This document shows positions 1 through 9,005 of a stretch of 64,000 bases of DNA, one piece after another. Every line of letters begins with the position of its first letter. Position 1 is the stretch's first letter. The translations under genes and the position numbers were made by a program. Source of the stretch: Armatimonadota bacterium (GTDB taxonomy: Bacteria; Sysuimicrobiota; Sysuimicrobiia; Sysuimicrobiales; Kaftiobacteriaceae). The notes under the pieces were generated by a model. It ran no database searches and was not told the origin of the DNA. It saw only the letters and a program-made list of their open reading frames with translations. The DNA is taken from the NCBI GenBank assembly GCA_031081675.1, contig JAVHLZ010000013.1, positions 1-64,000 on the forward strand, in the 5' to 3' direction.

Positions 1-2
1 CC

Positions 3-1607
3 CTAGCGCCGGGGGGGATCGACGAAGGACAGCTTCGTCAGAATCCCCTGGCCCTTCTGGAACACCCACCGGTCGAAGGCGGCGGGGCGGTACGCCATGA
101 TCACGTCCGGATAGAAGAGGACGTGCACAGGCAGATCCCGGGCGATCAGGCGTTGCATCTGCGCCACCAGGGCCTTCTGCCGGTCGGGATCCACCGTGAC
201 CAGCAGCTCCTCGCCCAGCCGGTCCAGTTCAGGGTTCTTGTACCCCCCGATGTTGATCGTCCCGATCCGGCAGTCGGAGTGGAAGAGGTCCACCAGGGCC
301 GTGGGCCGGGTCATCACCGGGGCCGACCAGCCGAACATGGCCAGATCGAACCGCCGCCCCTTGCACACGTCGAACTCGGGCCAGACCTGATCGATCACCG
401 AGGCATCGTCGGCCACACGCACATCCACGGCGATGCCGATGTCCTTCAGCCAGGTGCGCACCAGCTCCGCGCCGCGGATGCGGATGGGGTTCTCGGCCTG
501 GGCCAGCAGGGTAAAGCGCAGGGGCGTCCCCTGGGGGGTTTCCCGGACGCCGTCGTTGTTCCGGTCCCGGTAGCCGGCTTCGTTGAGCAACGCCACCGCC
601 CGGGCCTTGCTGGGCTCGAACGTCAGCCCCGGCGCGTAGAAGGGCGACGCCGGGTGGATGTAGCCGGGAGAACCGACCACCGCGTAGCCCAGCATCAACA
701 GGCGGACCATCAGGGAGGTGTTGATGGCGTTGGCGATGGCCCGCCGCAGGCGGACGTCACCCAGCACCGGGTGCTCCACGTTGAACTGCAACAGGGTGGA
801 GGCATAGCCCGGGCCGCGGACGACCTTAAGCCCTGGCTGCCGCTCGAACTGGACGACCAATTCGGGGGTGAGGGTCCGCACGTTGGCGTCGATCTCGCCG
901 GCCTGCAGGGCGGTGAAGGAGACGGTGGCGTCGCGCACGATGGGCAGGACCAGCTCCCGGACCTTGACGGGCCCGGCGAAGTACTGGGGGGTGGCCACCA
1001 GCCGGTAGAACTGACCCGCCCGGACTTCCTCCACCCGGAACGGCCCGCTACCCACCGTGTTGGTGAACGCCCGTGCCGCCGCCACCGTGGTGACCGGCTC
1101 CCAGATGTGCCGGGGCAGGATGGGCACATCCGCCAGGGTGCGCAGCCGGAATCCGGCGTCGGGGGTCTTCAACCGGAAGACCACCGTCTGAGGGGTCGGC
1201 GCCTCGACGGCCTCCAGGTTGCGGGTCGCGGGCGTCCAGCGCGAGTGGGGGACCTTCTGCACGTACTCGAATGTGAACTTGACATCGTCGGAGGTCAGCG
1301 GACGGCCGTCGTGCCAGCGGATGTTGGGGTGCAGGGTGAGCGTCCAGGTGCGTCCATCGGGCGACACCCGTACGTCCCGGGCCAGCCAGGGGATGGGCTC
1401 GTTGTTCGCGTCGGGGTAAAACAGCGGGTCGTACACCAGCGTCATGAGGTTCCACCCCGGGTACCCGCTCTGGTAGGTGTAGGGGTTCAGATACCCTTCG
1501 TCCCTGGTGATCGCGATGCGCACCGTTCCGGTCTGCGCCAGACCCGCCCCCACCGCCGTCGTCAGCGCGGTGGCCAGGATGGCGGCCGCGCTCAGCACAC
1601 GCTTCAT
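3..1607 (-). CDS. ABC transporter substrate-binding protein, family 5 (peptide/oligopeptide type)
   Basis: A 534-residue exported binding protein of the DppA/OppA family (SBP_bac_5), the extracytoplasmic receptor of a peptide or related ABC importer. The N-terminus is a Sec signal peptide (MKRVLSAAAILATAL... ending near GLAQ) with no lipobox Cys. The mature part shows the family pattern of a YNPY-like start (LNPYTYQSG), the WTLTLHPNIRWHDG block and DDVKFTFEYV. Length matches the family (500-600 aa). AGGAGGG lies about 7 nt before the ATG. The stop is at the very edge of the window, so permease and ATPase genes, if linked, lie outside it. Substrate is not predictable; the family also binds opines, nickel and sugars. 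Confidence 0.9.
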   Translation of the reverse strand: MKRVLSAAAILATALTTAVGAGLAQTGTVRIAITRDEGYLNPYTYQSGYPGWNLMTLVYDPLFYPDANNEPIPWLARDVRVSPDGRTWTLTLHPNIRWHDGRPLTSDDVKFTFEYVQKVPHSRWTPATRNLEAVEAPTPQTVVFRLKTPDAGFRLRTLADVPILPRHIWEPVTTVAAARAFTNTVGSGPFRVEEVRAGQFYRLVATPQYFAGPVKVRELVLPIVRDATVSFTALQAGEIDANVRTLTPELVVQFERQPGLKVVRGPGYASTLLQFNVEHPVLGDVRLRRAIANAINTSLMVRLLMLGYAVVGSPGYIHPASPFYAPGLTFEPSKARAVALLNEAGYRDRNNDGVRETPQGTPLRFTLLAQAENPIRIRGAELVRTWLKDIGIAVDVRVADDASVIDQVWPEFDVCKGRRFDLAMFGWSAPVMTRPTALVDLFHSDCRIGTINIGGYKNPELDRLGEELLVTVDPDRQKALVAQMQRLIARDLPVHVLFYPDVIMAYRPAAFDRWVFQKGQGILTKLSFVDPPRR

Positions 1608-1937
1608 GCACTGCCCTCCTTTTCCGCTTGCCCGATCCGCCCGAGCACTCCCCTACAGGGCGCACACCTTTCGCTGCGCGCCGTGACCAACGCTCCGGAT
1701 GCCTGGGATTGCAGCGGGGACACGCGGAAATTTTGTGGCTAGGTTCGATCCGTCCTCGCGCCGTTCCTCCGCCGCCGGCGGCGGTCGTCCGGGTAATCGC
1801 ATTGGATGAGGTACGCTAGAATTTCTCCGGGCAGAACGTACCGACCGCCGGCCGAACCGCGTCAGCCGGGAGCGCCGAGGGGTCGGGGTCCGCGCGCTTC
1901 TCCTCCGGGGCGAGAAGTTGGAGACTCTATCTCAAGC
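1608..1937. other. Intergenic region, no gene seen
   Basis: 330 bp between two minus-strand genes. I see no credible ORF or RNA gene. It carries a perfect 16-bp GC palindrome around 1769-1784 that could be part of a terminator for the upstream gene (stop at 1938), but there is no clear T-tract. Confidence 0.5.
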
Positions 1938-3059
1938 TCAGGGCCGACGGGCGACGTCGAGCAGGACAATGCGGTGAGTGGCCTCCCGCCCGGCGAACAC
2001 CACCATCGTCGCGACCAGGCGGTCGCCCTCCCGGTTCCAGGCGGCGTCGGCGACGATCGTGCGGCCCCCCGCGTACTCGGGGGCGGTGGGCTCGTTGAAG
2101 TACGTCAGACGCCGCTGCCTCCCGTCGTCCCGGTCCATCAGCCAGTAGTCCGTGCGCAGCGTCCGGCCGTACTGGGAGAACTCCCGTGGCGGGATGGGGT
2201 ACCCGCGGTTGGTCATCCACACGAGGGTGCGGCCGTCGGGGGAGAGCTGGGCATGCTCGTCCCACTCCCCCGGCGTGTTGGTCAGGTTGGTCAGGCGCCC
2301 GGTGGCGATATCCATGGTCCAGATATCCAGGTCAAAGGGGTGTCCCCGACCGATGCTGACCGAAAAGATGATGGTGCCACCGTCCGGGGTAAACCCGTGG
2401 CTTTCATAGAAGGTCTCGGCGTCCCCGCGGGGCCGCAGCGTCCGCTCGCCAGACAGGCGCGCACCACGGCCGTCGATAACCAGCTCCGCCAGCTTGAGGG
2501 CCCACACCTTGCGCCTCCCCTCCTGCACCCGCGCCGCCCACAGGACCCGGCGGCCGTCGGGCGAGATGTGGGCGTGCAGGCTCGCCTCGCCGGCACGCAC
2601 GCGGGTCAGCTGCCAGGCGCGCCGGCCGTCGCGGGTGATCAGCCAGAGGTTATTGTTCAGGCCCGCTCCGCCTTGAGTGAGGTGCGCCTCCAGGCGCTCT
2701 CCGACGGGCAGATCCAGGCTCGGGTCCTGGGACTGGAATAGGATGTACTCGCCTCCGGGGTGCCACGCGGGAAGGTCGTTGTGCTTCTGAGGGACCTGCG
2801 GGTGGCCGCAGGTGAGGCAGACCCGCTCCGAACCGTCCGGACGCAGGAGCCAGATGTCGGCGTAGCCGTCGGACCCGAAGATGCCGGCGGCGATCCACCC
2901 GTGGGCGTGCGACCAGTCCACCCGTCCGCCCACGCGGTCCACGAGCACGGTGACCGCCCGCAGCTCCCGGGAGCCCGGCGGGTAGGCGGCCGCCTGCACC
3001 GCAGCCCACACCGTCACGGCGAGGATCCCTCCCGCGACGACGATGGCTCGCCGGGCCAC
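1938..3059 (-). CDS. Exported TolB/WD40-like beta-propeller protein
   Basis: A 373-aa protein with an N-terminal signal peptide (residues 1-25, ending near QAAAYPPG), followed by repeated PD40/TolB-like blades. Typical blade signatures are W(D/L)LRPDGS, LPAWHPGGEYILF, HAHISPDGRRVLW, HGFTPDGGTIIFSV and HAQLSPDGRTLVW. Such proteins act as periplasmic propellers, usually for protein interaction; some are lyases or TolB-like scaffolds. No catalytic signature is visible. It has no tight partner: the next upstream gene is divergent and the downstream one is 330 bp away. Family assignment is firm, function unknown. Confidence 0.8.
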   Translation of the reverse strand: MARRAIVVAGGILAVTVWAAVQAAAYPPGSRELRAVTVLVDRVGGRVDWSHAHGWIAAGIFGSDGYADIWLLRPDGSERVCLTCGHPQVPQKHNDLPAWHPGGEYILFQSQDPSLDLPVGERLEAHLTQGGAGLNNNLWLITRDGRRAWQLTRVRAGEASLHAHISPDGRRVLWAARVQEGRRKVWALKLAELVIDGRGARLSGERTLRPRGDAETFYESHGFTPDGGTIIFSVSIGRGHPFDLDIWTMDIATGRLTNLTNTPGEWDEHAQLSPDGRTLVWMTNRGYPIPPREFSQYGRTLRTDYWLMDRDDGRQRRLTYFNEPTAPEYAGGRTIVADAAWNREGDRLVATMVVFAGREATHRIVLLDVARRP

Positions 3060-3231
3060 TCGCCTGCCCCCTTTCTGCGGGGAATGTGCCCGGGGCAGGG
3101 GTCGGGCAGTCCGCGGCCCCCTACCCGTACCCTCTCTCCGCGGGGAAGAGGCATGCTCCGTCTACGGATCGTGCCTCTGCGCGTCCACGGGTCCGCAGGA
3201 GTCGAGGCGGGGACAGGGAAGGTGTGTGTCA

Positions 3232-5112
3232 ATGCGCTCCGCCCTGCGGTGGGTGGATCTCTTCGCCGCCGCCCTCACGGCCTGGACCGGCATTCACGCC
3301 CTGCGTGCGTTCCTGTCCATGATCGTCTGGAACATCGGCCAGGATCGTGCGCCCACCCAGCTGGGGGCCATCGCACTGGGGTTCTGGACCGTGGGGTTGA
3401 TGGCCTGGCCGGTCGCGCGCCGGCTGGGGGGCCGCCGGCCGGAGGTCCGCTTCGCGCTGATCTTCGGGATGCTGTATGCGCTGAACCAGTCTGTCGCCCA
3501 TCCCTCCCTCACCCCGGCGCTGAGTGTGGCGGCGTGGGTCGCCTGGCTGTGGCTGTTTCCGTCGGTCGTCGCCGCGCTGGGTGGGCGCGGCACCGCCTCC
3601 GCGGTCCTGCCGGGTCTGTTGCTGGGGGTGGCGGCCCAGGTGGCGGTGCAGGCCGCGTTGCAGGGACTGGACCTGCCGGTCCTGCGGGGCCCCACGGCGG
3701 GGGGGGTGGCCTTGCTGCTGGCCGCGGCGCTGTACGGCAGTGTCCTCCCGCTGACCCCGGCCTCCGGCACGGAGAACCTGCCGGGGTGGGGCCTCGCAGC
3801 CCTGGGGCCCTATCTGGTCCTGCAGCTGACCCTCCTGGCGAATCCGGGGTGGGTGGCCGTTCTGGCAGGGTGGGACATGCTCCGGACGGCCACACTCATC
3901 CTCCTGGGCCTGGTGGCGGCCTGCGTGGCCGCAGCCTGGGATGCGCCGGCGTCCATCCGCGCGGTGGCGGCGGTCGCTGCGGTTGCGGCCCTCCTGCGGC
4001 CGGGCTGGCTGGCCGGGCCAGGGGTGTGGCTGGTCCCTGCGGTCCAGATGCTGCTGGTCATCTCGCTGGCGGGGGCGCTGGCGTCCCGGCCGACCGGCTC
4101 GGGCCCATCGGCTCGGCGTGCGAGTCACGGTACGGCCTCCGTGTACGGGTGGACGGCCGTGGCGGCCGTCCTGATCTTTGCGCTGTTGTTTTCCTTCTAC
4201 TCCCACTACACGTGGCCACAGCTGTGGGCGGTCATGGCGGCAGTGGCCGTGGTCCCGACCTTCCTGCGCACGCGTGGTGCCGCGGTGGGCGCGCTGCGGG
4301 CGGCGGCTGCGGGAGGTGTTGTCGGAACCCTCGGTCTGATCGTCTGCGCGGCGGGGATCGCGCAGGCCCGCGCCGCGGGAGACCTGGCGGCTAGGGACCG
4401 CCCGGCGCCGCCCATTCTCAGCGTGGCCACCTACAACATCCACCAGGCGTTCACCTACCGGGGGGTGCCGGACCCCGAGGGCATCGCCCGGGTCATCGAA
4501 AGCCTGGACGCCGACCTGGTGGGCCTGCAGGAGGTCGGACGCGGCTGGAACGTCAACGGCGGCCCGGACCTGGTGGCGTGGCTGCGCTGGCGGTTGCCCC
4601 AGTACCGGGTGGTGTACGCGCCCATGCTGGGAGATCTGGTGGGCCATGTCATCCTCAGCCGCTACCCGATCTCGGACTACGGGTGGAGAGCCTACCCGCG
4701 GCGGACCAGCCCGCTGGCCTACGGCCTGACGTGGGTGGTGGTGCCGACGGCTGCCGGCGACCTGCTGTTTGTCACCACGCACTTCTCGCCCTATGCGGCC
4801 TACGCAGCAGACCGAGAAGCCCAGGCCGCCGACCTGCTGACGTTCTGGCAGGGACGGCCACGCGCGGTGATCGCCGGGGACTTCAACGCCACGCCGTCGG
4901 AGGCCACCATCCGGCGCCTGCTGGACGCGGGACTGCGCGAGCTGACCGTTCCCCACGGCCTGGGAGAGGCCTTCACCTTCGCGTCGGGCCGGCCCTACGA
5001 GCGCATCGACTACCTCTTTGCCAGCTCCGACGTGACGTCGGTGTCCGCGTCCATCCCCCAGACCACGGCCTCGGACCACCTCCCGGTGGTCGCGCAGGTG
5101 CGGCTGCGGTAG
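3232..5112 (+). CDS. Membrane protein with C-terminal endonuclease/exonuclease/phosphatase (EEP) domain
   Basis: The start chosen is ATG 3232 (626 aa), preceded by GGGAAGG; an upstream in-frame extension from 3043 has no RBS and low-complexity sequence. Residues 1 to about 385 are a polytopic membrane region with roughly ten hydrophobic segments. The C-terminal 230 residues are an EEP fold with all usual motifs: YNIHQAF, GLQEVG, ILSRYPI, TTHFSPYA, GDFNATPS, RIDYLF and SDHLPVV. These residues bind the divalent metal and cleave a phosphodiester or phosphomonoester. The layout resembles the PGAP2IP/CWH43 C-terminal type, with a membrane anchor plus a lipid- or GPI-linked EEP domain. The substrate is unknown; a membrane phospholipid headgroup is plausible. 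Confidence 0.85.
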   Translation: MRSALRWVDLFAAALTAWTGIHALRAFLSMIVWNIGQDRAPTQLGAIALGFWTVGLMAWPVARRLGGRRPEVRFALIFGMLYALNQSVAHPSLTPALSVAAWVAWLWLFPSVVAALGGRGTASAVLPGLLLGVAAQVAVQAALQGLDLPVLRGPTAGGVALLLAAALYGSVLPLTPASGTENLPGWGLAALGPYLVLQLTLLANPGWVAVLAGWDMLRTATLILLGLVAACVAAAWDAPASIRAVAAVAAVAALLRPGWLAGPGVWLVPAVQMLLVISLAGALASRPTGSGPSARRASHGTASVYGWTAVAAVLIFALLFSFYSHYTWPQLWAVMAAVAVVPTFLRTRGAAVGALRAAAAGGVVGTLGLIVCAAGIAQARAAGDLAARDRPAPPILSVATYNIHQAFTYRGVPDPEGIARVIESLDADLVGLQEVGRGWNVNGGPDLVAWLRWRLPQYRVVYAPMLGDLVGHVILSRYPISDYGWRAYPRRTSPLAYGLTWVVVPTAAGDLLFVTTHFSPYAAYAADREAQAADLLTFWQGRPRAVIAGDFNATPSEATIRRLLDAGLRELTVPHGLGEAFTFASGRPYERIDYLFASSDVTSVSASIPQTTASDHLPVVAQVRLR

Positions 5113-5411
5113 GAGGGATCCGGGGATAGCGAGGACGGAGGAGCGGTCTCGCCAGCGTCCCCCAAACGTGCGACCCTCACCTCTGCGATCCCTCCGGCGC
5201 GAAACGATGGACAGGGGTCTGACCCCAAAATTTCGGCGCGTCGAGCCGTCGGGTGGCGTGGCTGCCTCTGCCAGGACCTCACCCGGAGGGGAGAGGGAAT
5301 GTGGGAGAACAGAGAAGGTGCGAAGAAGGCGTGATCCGCCATGGGTCTGAGTCACCCCAGAACCTCGAGGGTCTGACCCGGTGAACGGAAGAGGCGAAAG
5401 GGTGGCGGCGC
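5113..5411. other. Intergenic region with a REP-like palindrome
   Basis: 299 bp between two plus-strand membrane phosphatase genes. No gene is seen. It holds the palindrome GGGGTCTGACCCC (5214-5226) and, about 125-150 bp further on, related imperfect sequences (GGGTCTGAGTCACCCC near 5343 and GGGTCTGACCCG near 5370). Confidence 0.55.
5214..5226. repeat. Dispersed palindrome GGGGTCWGACCCC, copy 1
   Basis: Inverted-repeat core followed by AAAATTTC. A second copy lies at 42586-42598 in the opposite orientation, where the reverse complement reads GGGGTCTGACCCCAATTTC. Conservation beyond the palindrome, in intergenic DNA only, suggests a REP-type element. Confidence 0.55.
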
Positions 5412-6311
5412 ATGGAGGCCATCTGGCAGTGGGGGCTGGCCGTGATCGTGTGGCTGCAACAGTACCGGTCGCCGGTGCTGGATGCGGCGATGCGGGGATT
5501 CACCTTCATAGGCGACGAGGAGTTCTACCTGGCCCTGCTGCCTTTCCTGGCCTGGTGCGTGGACTTCGGAATGGGCATGCGCGTCGGCGCGATTTTCCTG
5601 CTGTCGGTGATGGTCAACAGTGTCCTCAAGGACGCGCTGATGCAGCCGCGGCCGCCTGATCTCAAGCCCTCCGTGAAGCTGGTGGAGGCGGATGGATACG
5701 GCCTGCCCAGCGGCCACGCCCAGGCGGCGGCGGCCGTGTGGGGCACGCTGGGAGCGTGGGCCCGGACGAGGTGGGCGTGGGGGCTGGCCGCCACCATGGC
5801 GGTGCTGGTGGGCGTGTCGCGGGTCTATCTGGGCGTGCACTTCCCCACCGACGTGCTGGCCGGGTGGACGCTCGGGTCCCTCCTGGCCGCCGCCGTGCCG
5901 GCCGTTCTCCCCGCGATCCTGCCGCCGGTCCGCCGGATGGGGCCGCTGGGGCAGGTGACCGCTGCGGTGGTGCTGCCGGCGGTGGCGGCGGGGCTTCACC
6001 CGACACACGATTCGGTGGCCGCGGCGGGCGCGCTCGCGGGTCTGGGGGCGGGTCTTTCTCTGATGCGGAGATCCGCGGCCTTCAGCGCCCGAGGACCGTG
6101 GGGGCAGCGCATGCTGCGGTATGCCGTCGGCGCGACCGTGGCACTGGGCATCTACTTCGGCCTGCGCACCGTCCTGCCGGGCGAGCCCTCTCCCACCTTC
6201 TTCATCTTCCGCTTCCTCCGGTATGGCCTTGTGGGGCTGTGGGTGTCCTTCGGCGGGCCGTGGGTGTTCGGGAAAGTGGGGCTGGCCGGGCGAGGGGGGG
6301 CGACCCACTAG
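5412..6311 (+). CDS. PAP2-superfamily membrane phosphatase
   Basis: A 299-aa polytopic protein with the three acid-phosphatase motifs of type 2 phosphatidic acid phosphatases: KDALMQPRP, PSGHAQ and SRVYLGVHFPTDVLAG. The catalytic His pair and the Arg residues are intact. The motifs are all in the first 160 residues; a C-terminal half with three or four more hydrophobic segments follows, longer than the minimal family member (about 200 aa). The family dephosphorylates phosphatidate, undecaprenyl pyrophosphate or prenyl phosphates at the membrane. The EEP membrane protein upstream suggests a lipid-phosphate theme. The gene converges with the MBL hydrolase 25 bp downstream. Confidence 0.9.
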   Translation: MEAIWQWGLAVIVWLQQYRSPVLDAAMRGFTFIGDEEFYLALLPFLAWCVDFGMGMRVGAIFLLSVMVNSVLKDALMQPRPPDLKPSVKLVEADGYGLPSGHAQAAAAVWGTLGAWARTRWAWGLAATMAVLVGVSRVYLGVHFPTDVLAGWTLGSLLAAAVPAVLPAILPPVRRMGPLGQVTAAVVLPAVAAGLHPTHDSVAAAGALAGLGAGLSLMRRSAAFSARGPWGQRMLRYAVGATVALGIYFGLRTVLPGEPSPTFFIFRFLRYGLVGLWVSFGGPWVFGKVGLAGRGGATH

Positions 6312-6336
6312 CTCCTGCCCGCACTCCCTCCCCGGG

Positions 6337-7887
6337 TCACAGGGCGAGGGGCATGCCGATCTGCGGCAGGCGGACCGGCGGGTGACCCCCCAGCAGGTGG
6401 GCGAACAGATCGGGCCGGGTGGTGTGCACCGGGATCACCTGGGCGGGGGCGATCTCCCGGACGAGGTCCACAAGCTCCGGCCCGCTGATGTGACCCGACG
6501 AGTGGTACGGCGACGGCGCGTCTCCCACCCCCAGCGGGCGCAGGTGAAACCGATCCAACCAGTTCCGCAGGCGGCCGAGTTCGAACAGCTGCTCCTCGTT
6601 ATGGGGCTCGCTGGCCGAATAGATCCACACCCCACCGGACGGATCGATGTCGATCAACTCGGTAACCTCGAAAAAGGAGAAGCACAGGATGAACTCGCCC
6701 GGCCGCGCACCCACATCGGCGGCGGTTACCTGGGCGGGAAACCACTCGCGCACGAGTTCCACCCACCGATCGGGCCGCAGCAGGCGGCGGCGATAGACGA
6801 CCAGGGCGGGCTCACTGGCCGGGGTGGGAATGGCCGGGTCCACGGCGCGCATCGCCCACAGGAGATAGGCGTCCTTGTCGGTGATCGCCAGGCGCCGCCC
6901 GGTGTGGCGGGCGATGTCCAAGAACGCCAGCAGTCGCTCCACGTTGCGGGGCCCGAAGTCGGCGACCACCAGCTCGCCGGAGGCTCCCTCCACCGCGGCC
7001 AGGGCGGCCTCGAACGCCTCCTGCTCGCTGGCACCGGGGCCGCGGTCGATGTTGGTCCCTTCGCAAACCAGCGCCACCGGCTGCAGGGCCCGGGCCTCCT
7101 GGACAAAGGCGTCGGTCACAGTTCGGAGGCGGCCGTGGCGGCGCAGGTCGCCGGTGTACACCACCCATCCGGCCGACGTCTGCACAGCGCACGCGGCGGC
7201 GCCGTAGATGGAGTGGTCCACCGGGAACACGCGCACCGGCATGCCGCCGGCGTCGGCGGCGGGCTCCAGCCGCTGGGGTGGGAAGTACCGGCCCCGGTCG
7301 GCGGCCGGAGAGAGGTTCCAGAAGTCGTAGGGGTCTGGCGGGACGGCGTCGGCCACCCGGTACGGACGGCGGACATAGGCGAAATCCTTGGGCGGGGCCG
7401 TCCCGATGGTGCCCTCGTCGTCGGCGATTCGCGGCACCGCGTAGGCCATCTCGCCCTCAAACTGGTGGGCGGCGGCATCCTGGATGGCCTTGACCAGATA
7501 GGCGGTCATGGCGGTGCAGATGATGGGGATGGCGGGGTCCAGAAACGAGATGTATCCGCAGTGGTCCACGTGGGCGTGGGACAGCAGGACGGCGGCCGCC
7601 GACAGCTCGCGGTAATGGGCAAAGCGCCGCGCCCGCTCCCACACGCGGCCCGCGGGATCCACCATGTCGGAGCGGTAGATCCCGCGCAGAGGAGGCAACA
7701 GGCCCATGTGGACCAGGTCCACCAGGCCCGCCCGGGAACGGGGCTGCAGGAACTCCTCAAAATAGCGGGCGCGGGTATCAAACGGTGTGCCGAAGTCCAG
7801 AAAGACACCCCTGCCGCCGTCTTCCACGAAGATCTTGTTGCCCCCGATGGCGGCGGCGCCGTCGTAGACGGTCACGGTGGCGGGCAT
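6337..7887 (-). CDS. Beta-CASP metallo-beta-lactamase-fold hydrolase (RNase J-like)
   Basis: A 516-aa MBL-fold enzyme. The metal site is SHAHVDHCGY (HxHxDH, about residues 110-119), with VVYTGDLRRHG in the middle and a beta-CASP-type end, HSSGHISGPE followed by VIPVHTTRP. This arrangement is that of RNase J/CPSF nucleases, and the length is close to RNase J (about 550 aa), but the C-terminal RNase J domain looks short. The role is probably RNA processing or an MBL exonuclease; a non-nuclease role is possible. RBS AGGTGAG sits before the ATG. It has no operon partner except a minus-strand epimerase gene 82 bp upstream. Confidence 0.75.
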   Translation of the reverse strand: MPATVTVYDGAAAIGGNKIFVEDGGRGVFLDFGTPFDTRARYFEEFLQPRSRAGLVDLVHMGLLPPLRGIYRSDMVDPAGRVWERARRFAHYRELSAAAVLLSHAHVDHCGYISFLDPAIPIICTAMTAYLVKAIQDAAAHQFEGEMAYAVPRIADDEGTIGTAPPKDFAYVRRPYRVADAVPPDPYDFWNLSPAADRGRYFPPQRLEPAADAGGMPVRVFPVDHSIYGAAACAVQTSAGWVVYTGDLRRHGRLRTVTDAFVQEARALQPVALVCEGTNIDRGPGASEQEAFEAALAAVEGASGELVVADFGPRNVERLLAFLDIARHTGRRLAITDKDAYLLWAMRAVDPAIPTPASEPALVVYRRRLLRPDRWVELVREWFPAQVTAADVGARPGEFILCFSFFEVTELIDIDPSGGVWIYSASEPHNEEQLFELGRLRNWLDRFHLRPLGVGDAPSPYHSSGHISGPELVDLVREIAPAQVIPVHTTRPDLFAHLLGGHPPVRLPQIGMPLAL

Positions 7888-7969
7888 CTGCTCACCTGAT
7901 GAGTTCCGCGGCCGCGGACAGGGAGCCTTCCTTCGCCGTCCGCGTGGCGCCGATATCGGGGGGCGGAAC

Positions 7970-8944
7970 CTAGCCGTGGCGGTCCTTCCACCGGCGCGCC
8001 AGGGCCCGTTCGTCGCCGCGGCGCTCGTAGCCCGCAGACGCGGGGAGATCGGCGCCCAGGTGCCAGCGGACTGTCTCGTCCAGCCACCGCGCCAGGGGCG
8101 TGGGACGGAAGCCCAGCTCGCTGCGAATGCGGGTGGTGTCCAGGACGAACCGGTGAGTGAACGGTGGGCGGTACCACGGGGCCTCCCGCCTCAGGACGTC
8201 TTCCGGGACCGCGACAACGGGATCGGGAACTCCGCACACTCCGGCGGCCAGCCGGACGAACTCCTCCAGGGCCACGATTTCGTCGGAGGCGACGTTGTAG
8301 GTCCGGCCGAAGGCCACGGGGTTGCCGGCGGCCAGCGCCAGGGCGGCGGCCACATCCCGACTGTAGGCCTGGCGCCAGATGGGCACCGGATAGCGGAGGG
8401 GAACCAGCACGGGCCCGCCATCGGCGATCCGCTGGTACCAGAACCAGCCCCGCAGGGTGGGGTCCCGCGGCCCTTGTACGATGGGCGGCCGGATGACGGT
8501 GAACGGGACGACCCGCTGATCCTGCAGGGCCTGCTCGCACTCCCGCTTGCCCTCGGCGTAGGCGCCGTCTCCCCGCCGGGAGAGGTCGGCGGCCTCTTCG
8601 GGGAGAGGACGAAATGCTTCGGGAGGCTCCAGATCGGGATACACGGCCCCGCTGCTGGTAAGCACATAGTGGCCGGCGCCCTCGCCCAAGGCCTCGAGCA
8701 CGGCCTCCACGTCGCGGCGCTCGAACGCGATGTTGTCCATGACCACGTCGAACCGCCGCCCCCGCAGGGAGGCGGCCACAGCCCCGCGGTCCCGGCGGTC
8801 GCCACGGATGTGCTGCACCTGCTCCCAGAACGGGGGACGTCGCTGGCCGCGGCTGAAGACCGTAACGCGGTCGCCCCGGTCGAGCAATCGCTCCACCAGA
8901 TCCCAGCCGAAGAACTGGGTACCCCCGATGATCAGGATGTCCAT
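7970..8944 (-). CDS. NAD-dependent epimerase/dehydratase (extended SDR)
   Basis: A 324-aa extended short-chain dehydrogenase. The Rossmann glycine motif at the N-terminus is IIGGTQFFGWDL; the catalytic Ser and the YxxxK pair are seen as LTSSGAVYPD and YAEGK. It most resembles the sugar-nucleotide epimerase/reductase group that includes plant chloroplast stem-loop binding proteins and bacterial NAD-dependent epimerases; the C-terminal half contains the substrate domain. It likely acts on a nucleotide sugar in the cytoplasm. It lies between the MBL hydrolase and the RraA-like gene, all on the minus strand, but the gaps of 60-80 bp give no firm functional link. Confidence 0.8.
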   Translation of the reverse strand: MDILIIGGTQFFGWDLVERLLDRGDRVTVFSRGQRRPPFWEQVQHIRGDRRDRGAVAASLRGRRFDVVMDNIAFERRDVEAVLEALGEGAGHYVLTSSGAVYPDLEPPEAFRPLPEEAADLSRRGDGAYAEGKRECEQALQDQRVVPFTVIRPPIVQGPRDPTLRGWFWYQRIADGGPVLVPLRYPVPIWRQAYSRDVAAALALAAGNPVAFGRTYNVASDEIVALEEFVRLAAGVCGVPDPVVAVPEDVLRREAPWYRPPFTHRFVLDTTRIRSELGFRPTPLARWLDETVRWHLGADLPASAGYERRGDERALARRWKDRHG

Positions 8945-9005
8945 CGCGCCCCTCGCGGAACCGGCGCCGGCCGGCGGCCAATCCGGCCAGGACAGCGACG
9001 GATCG

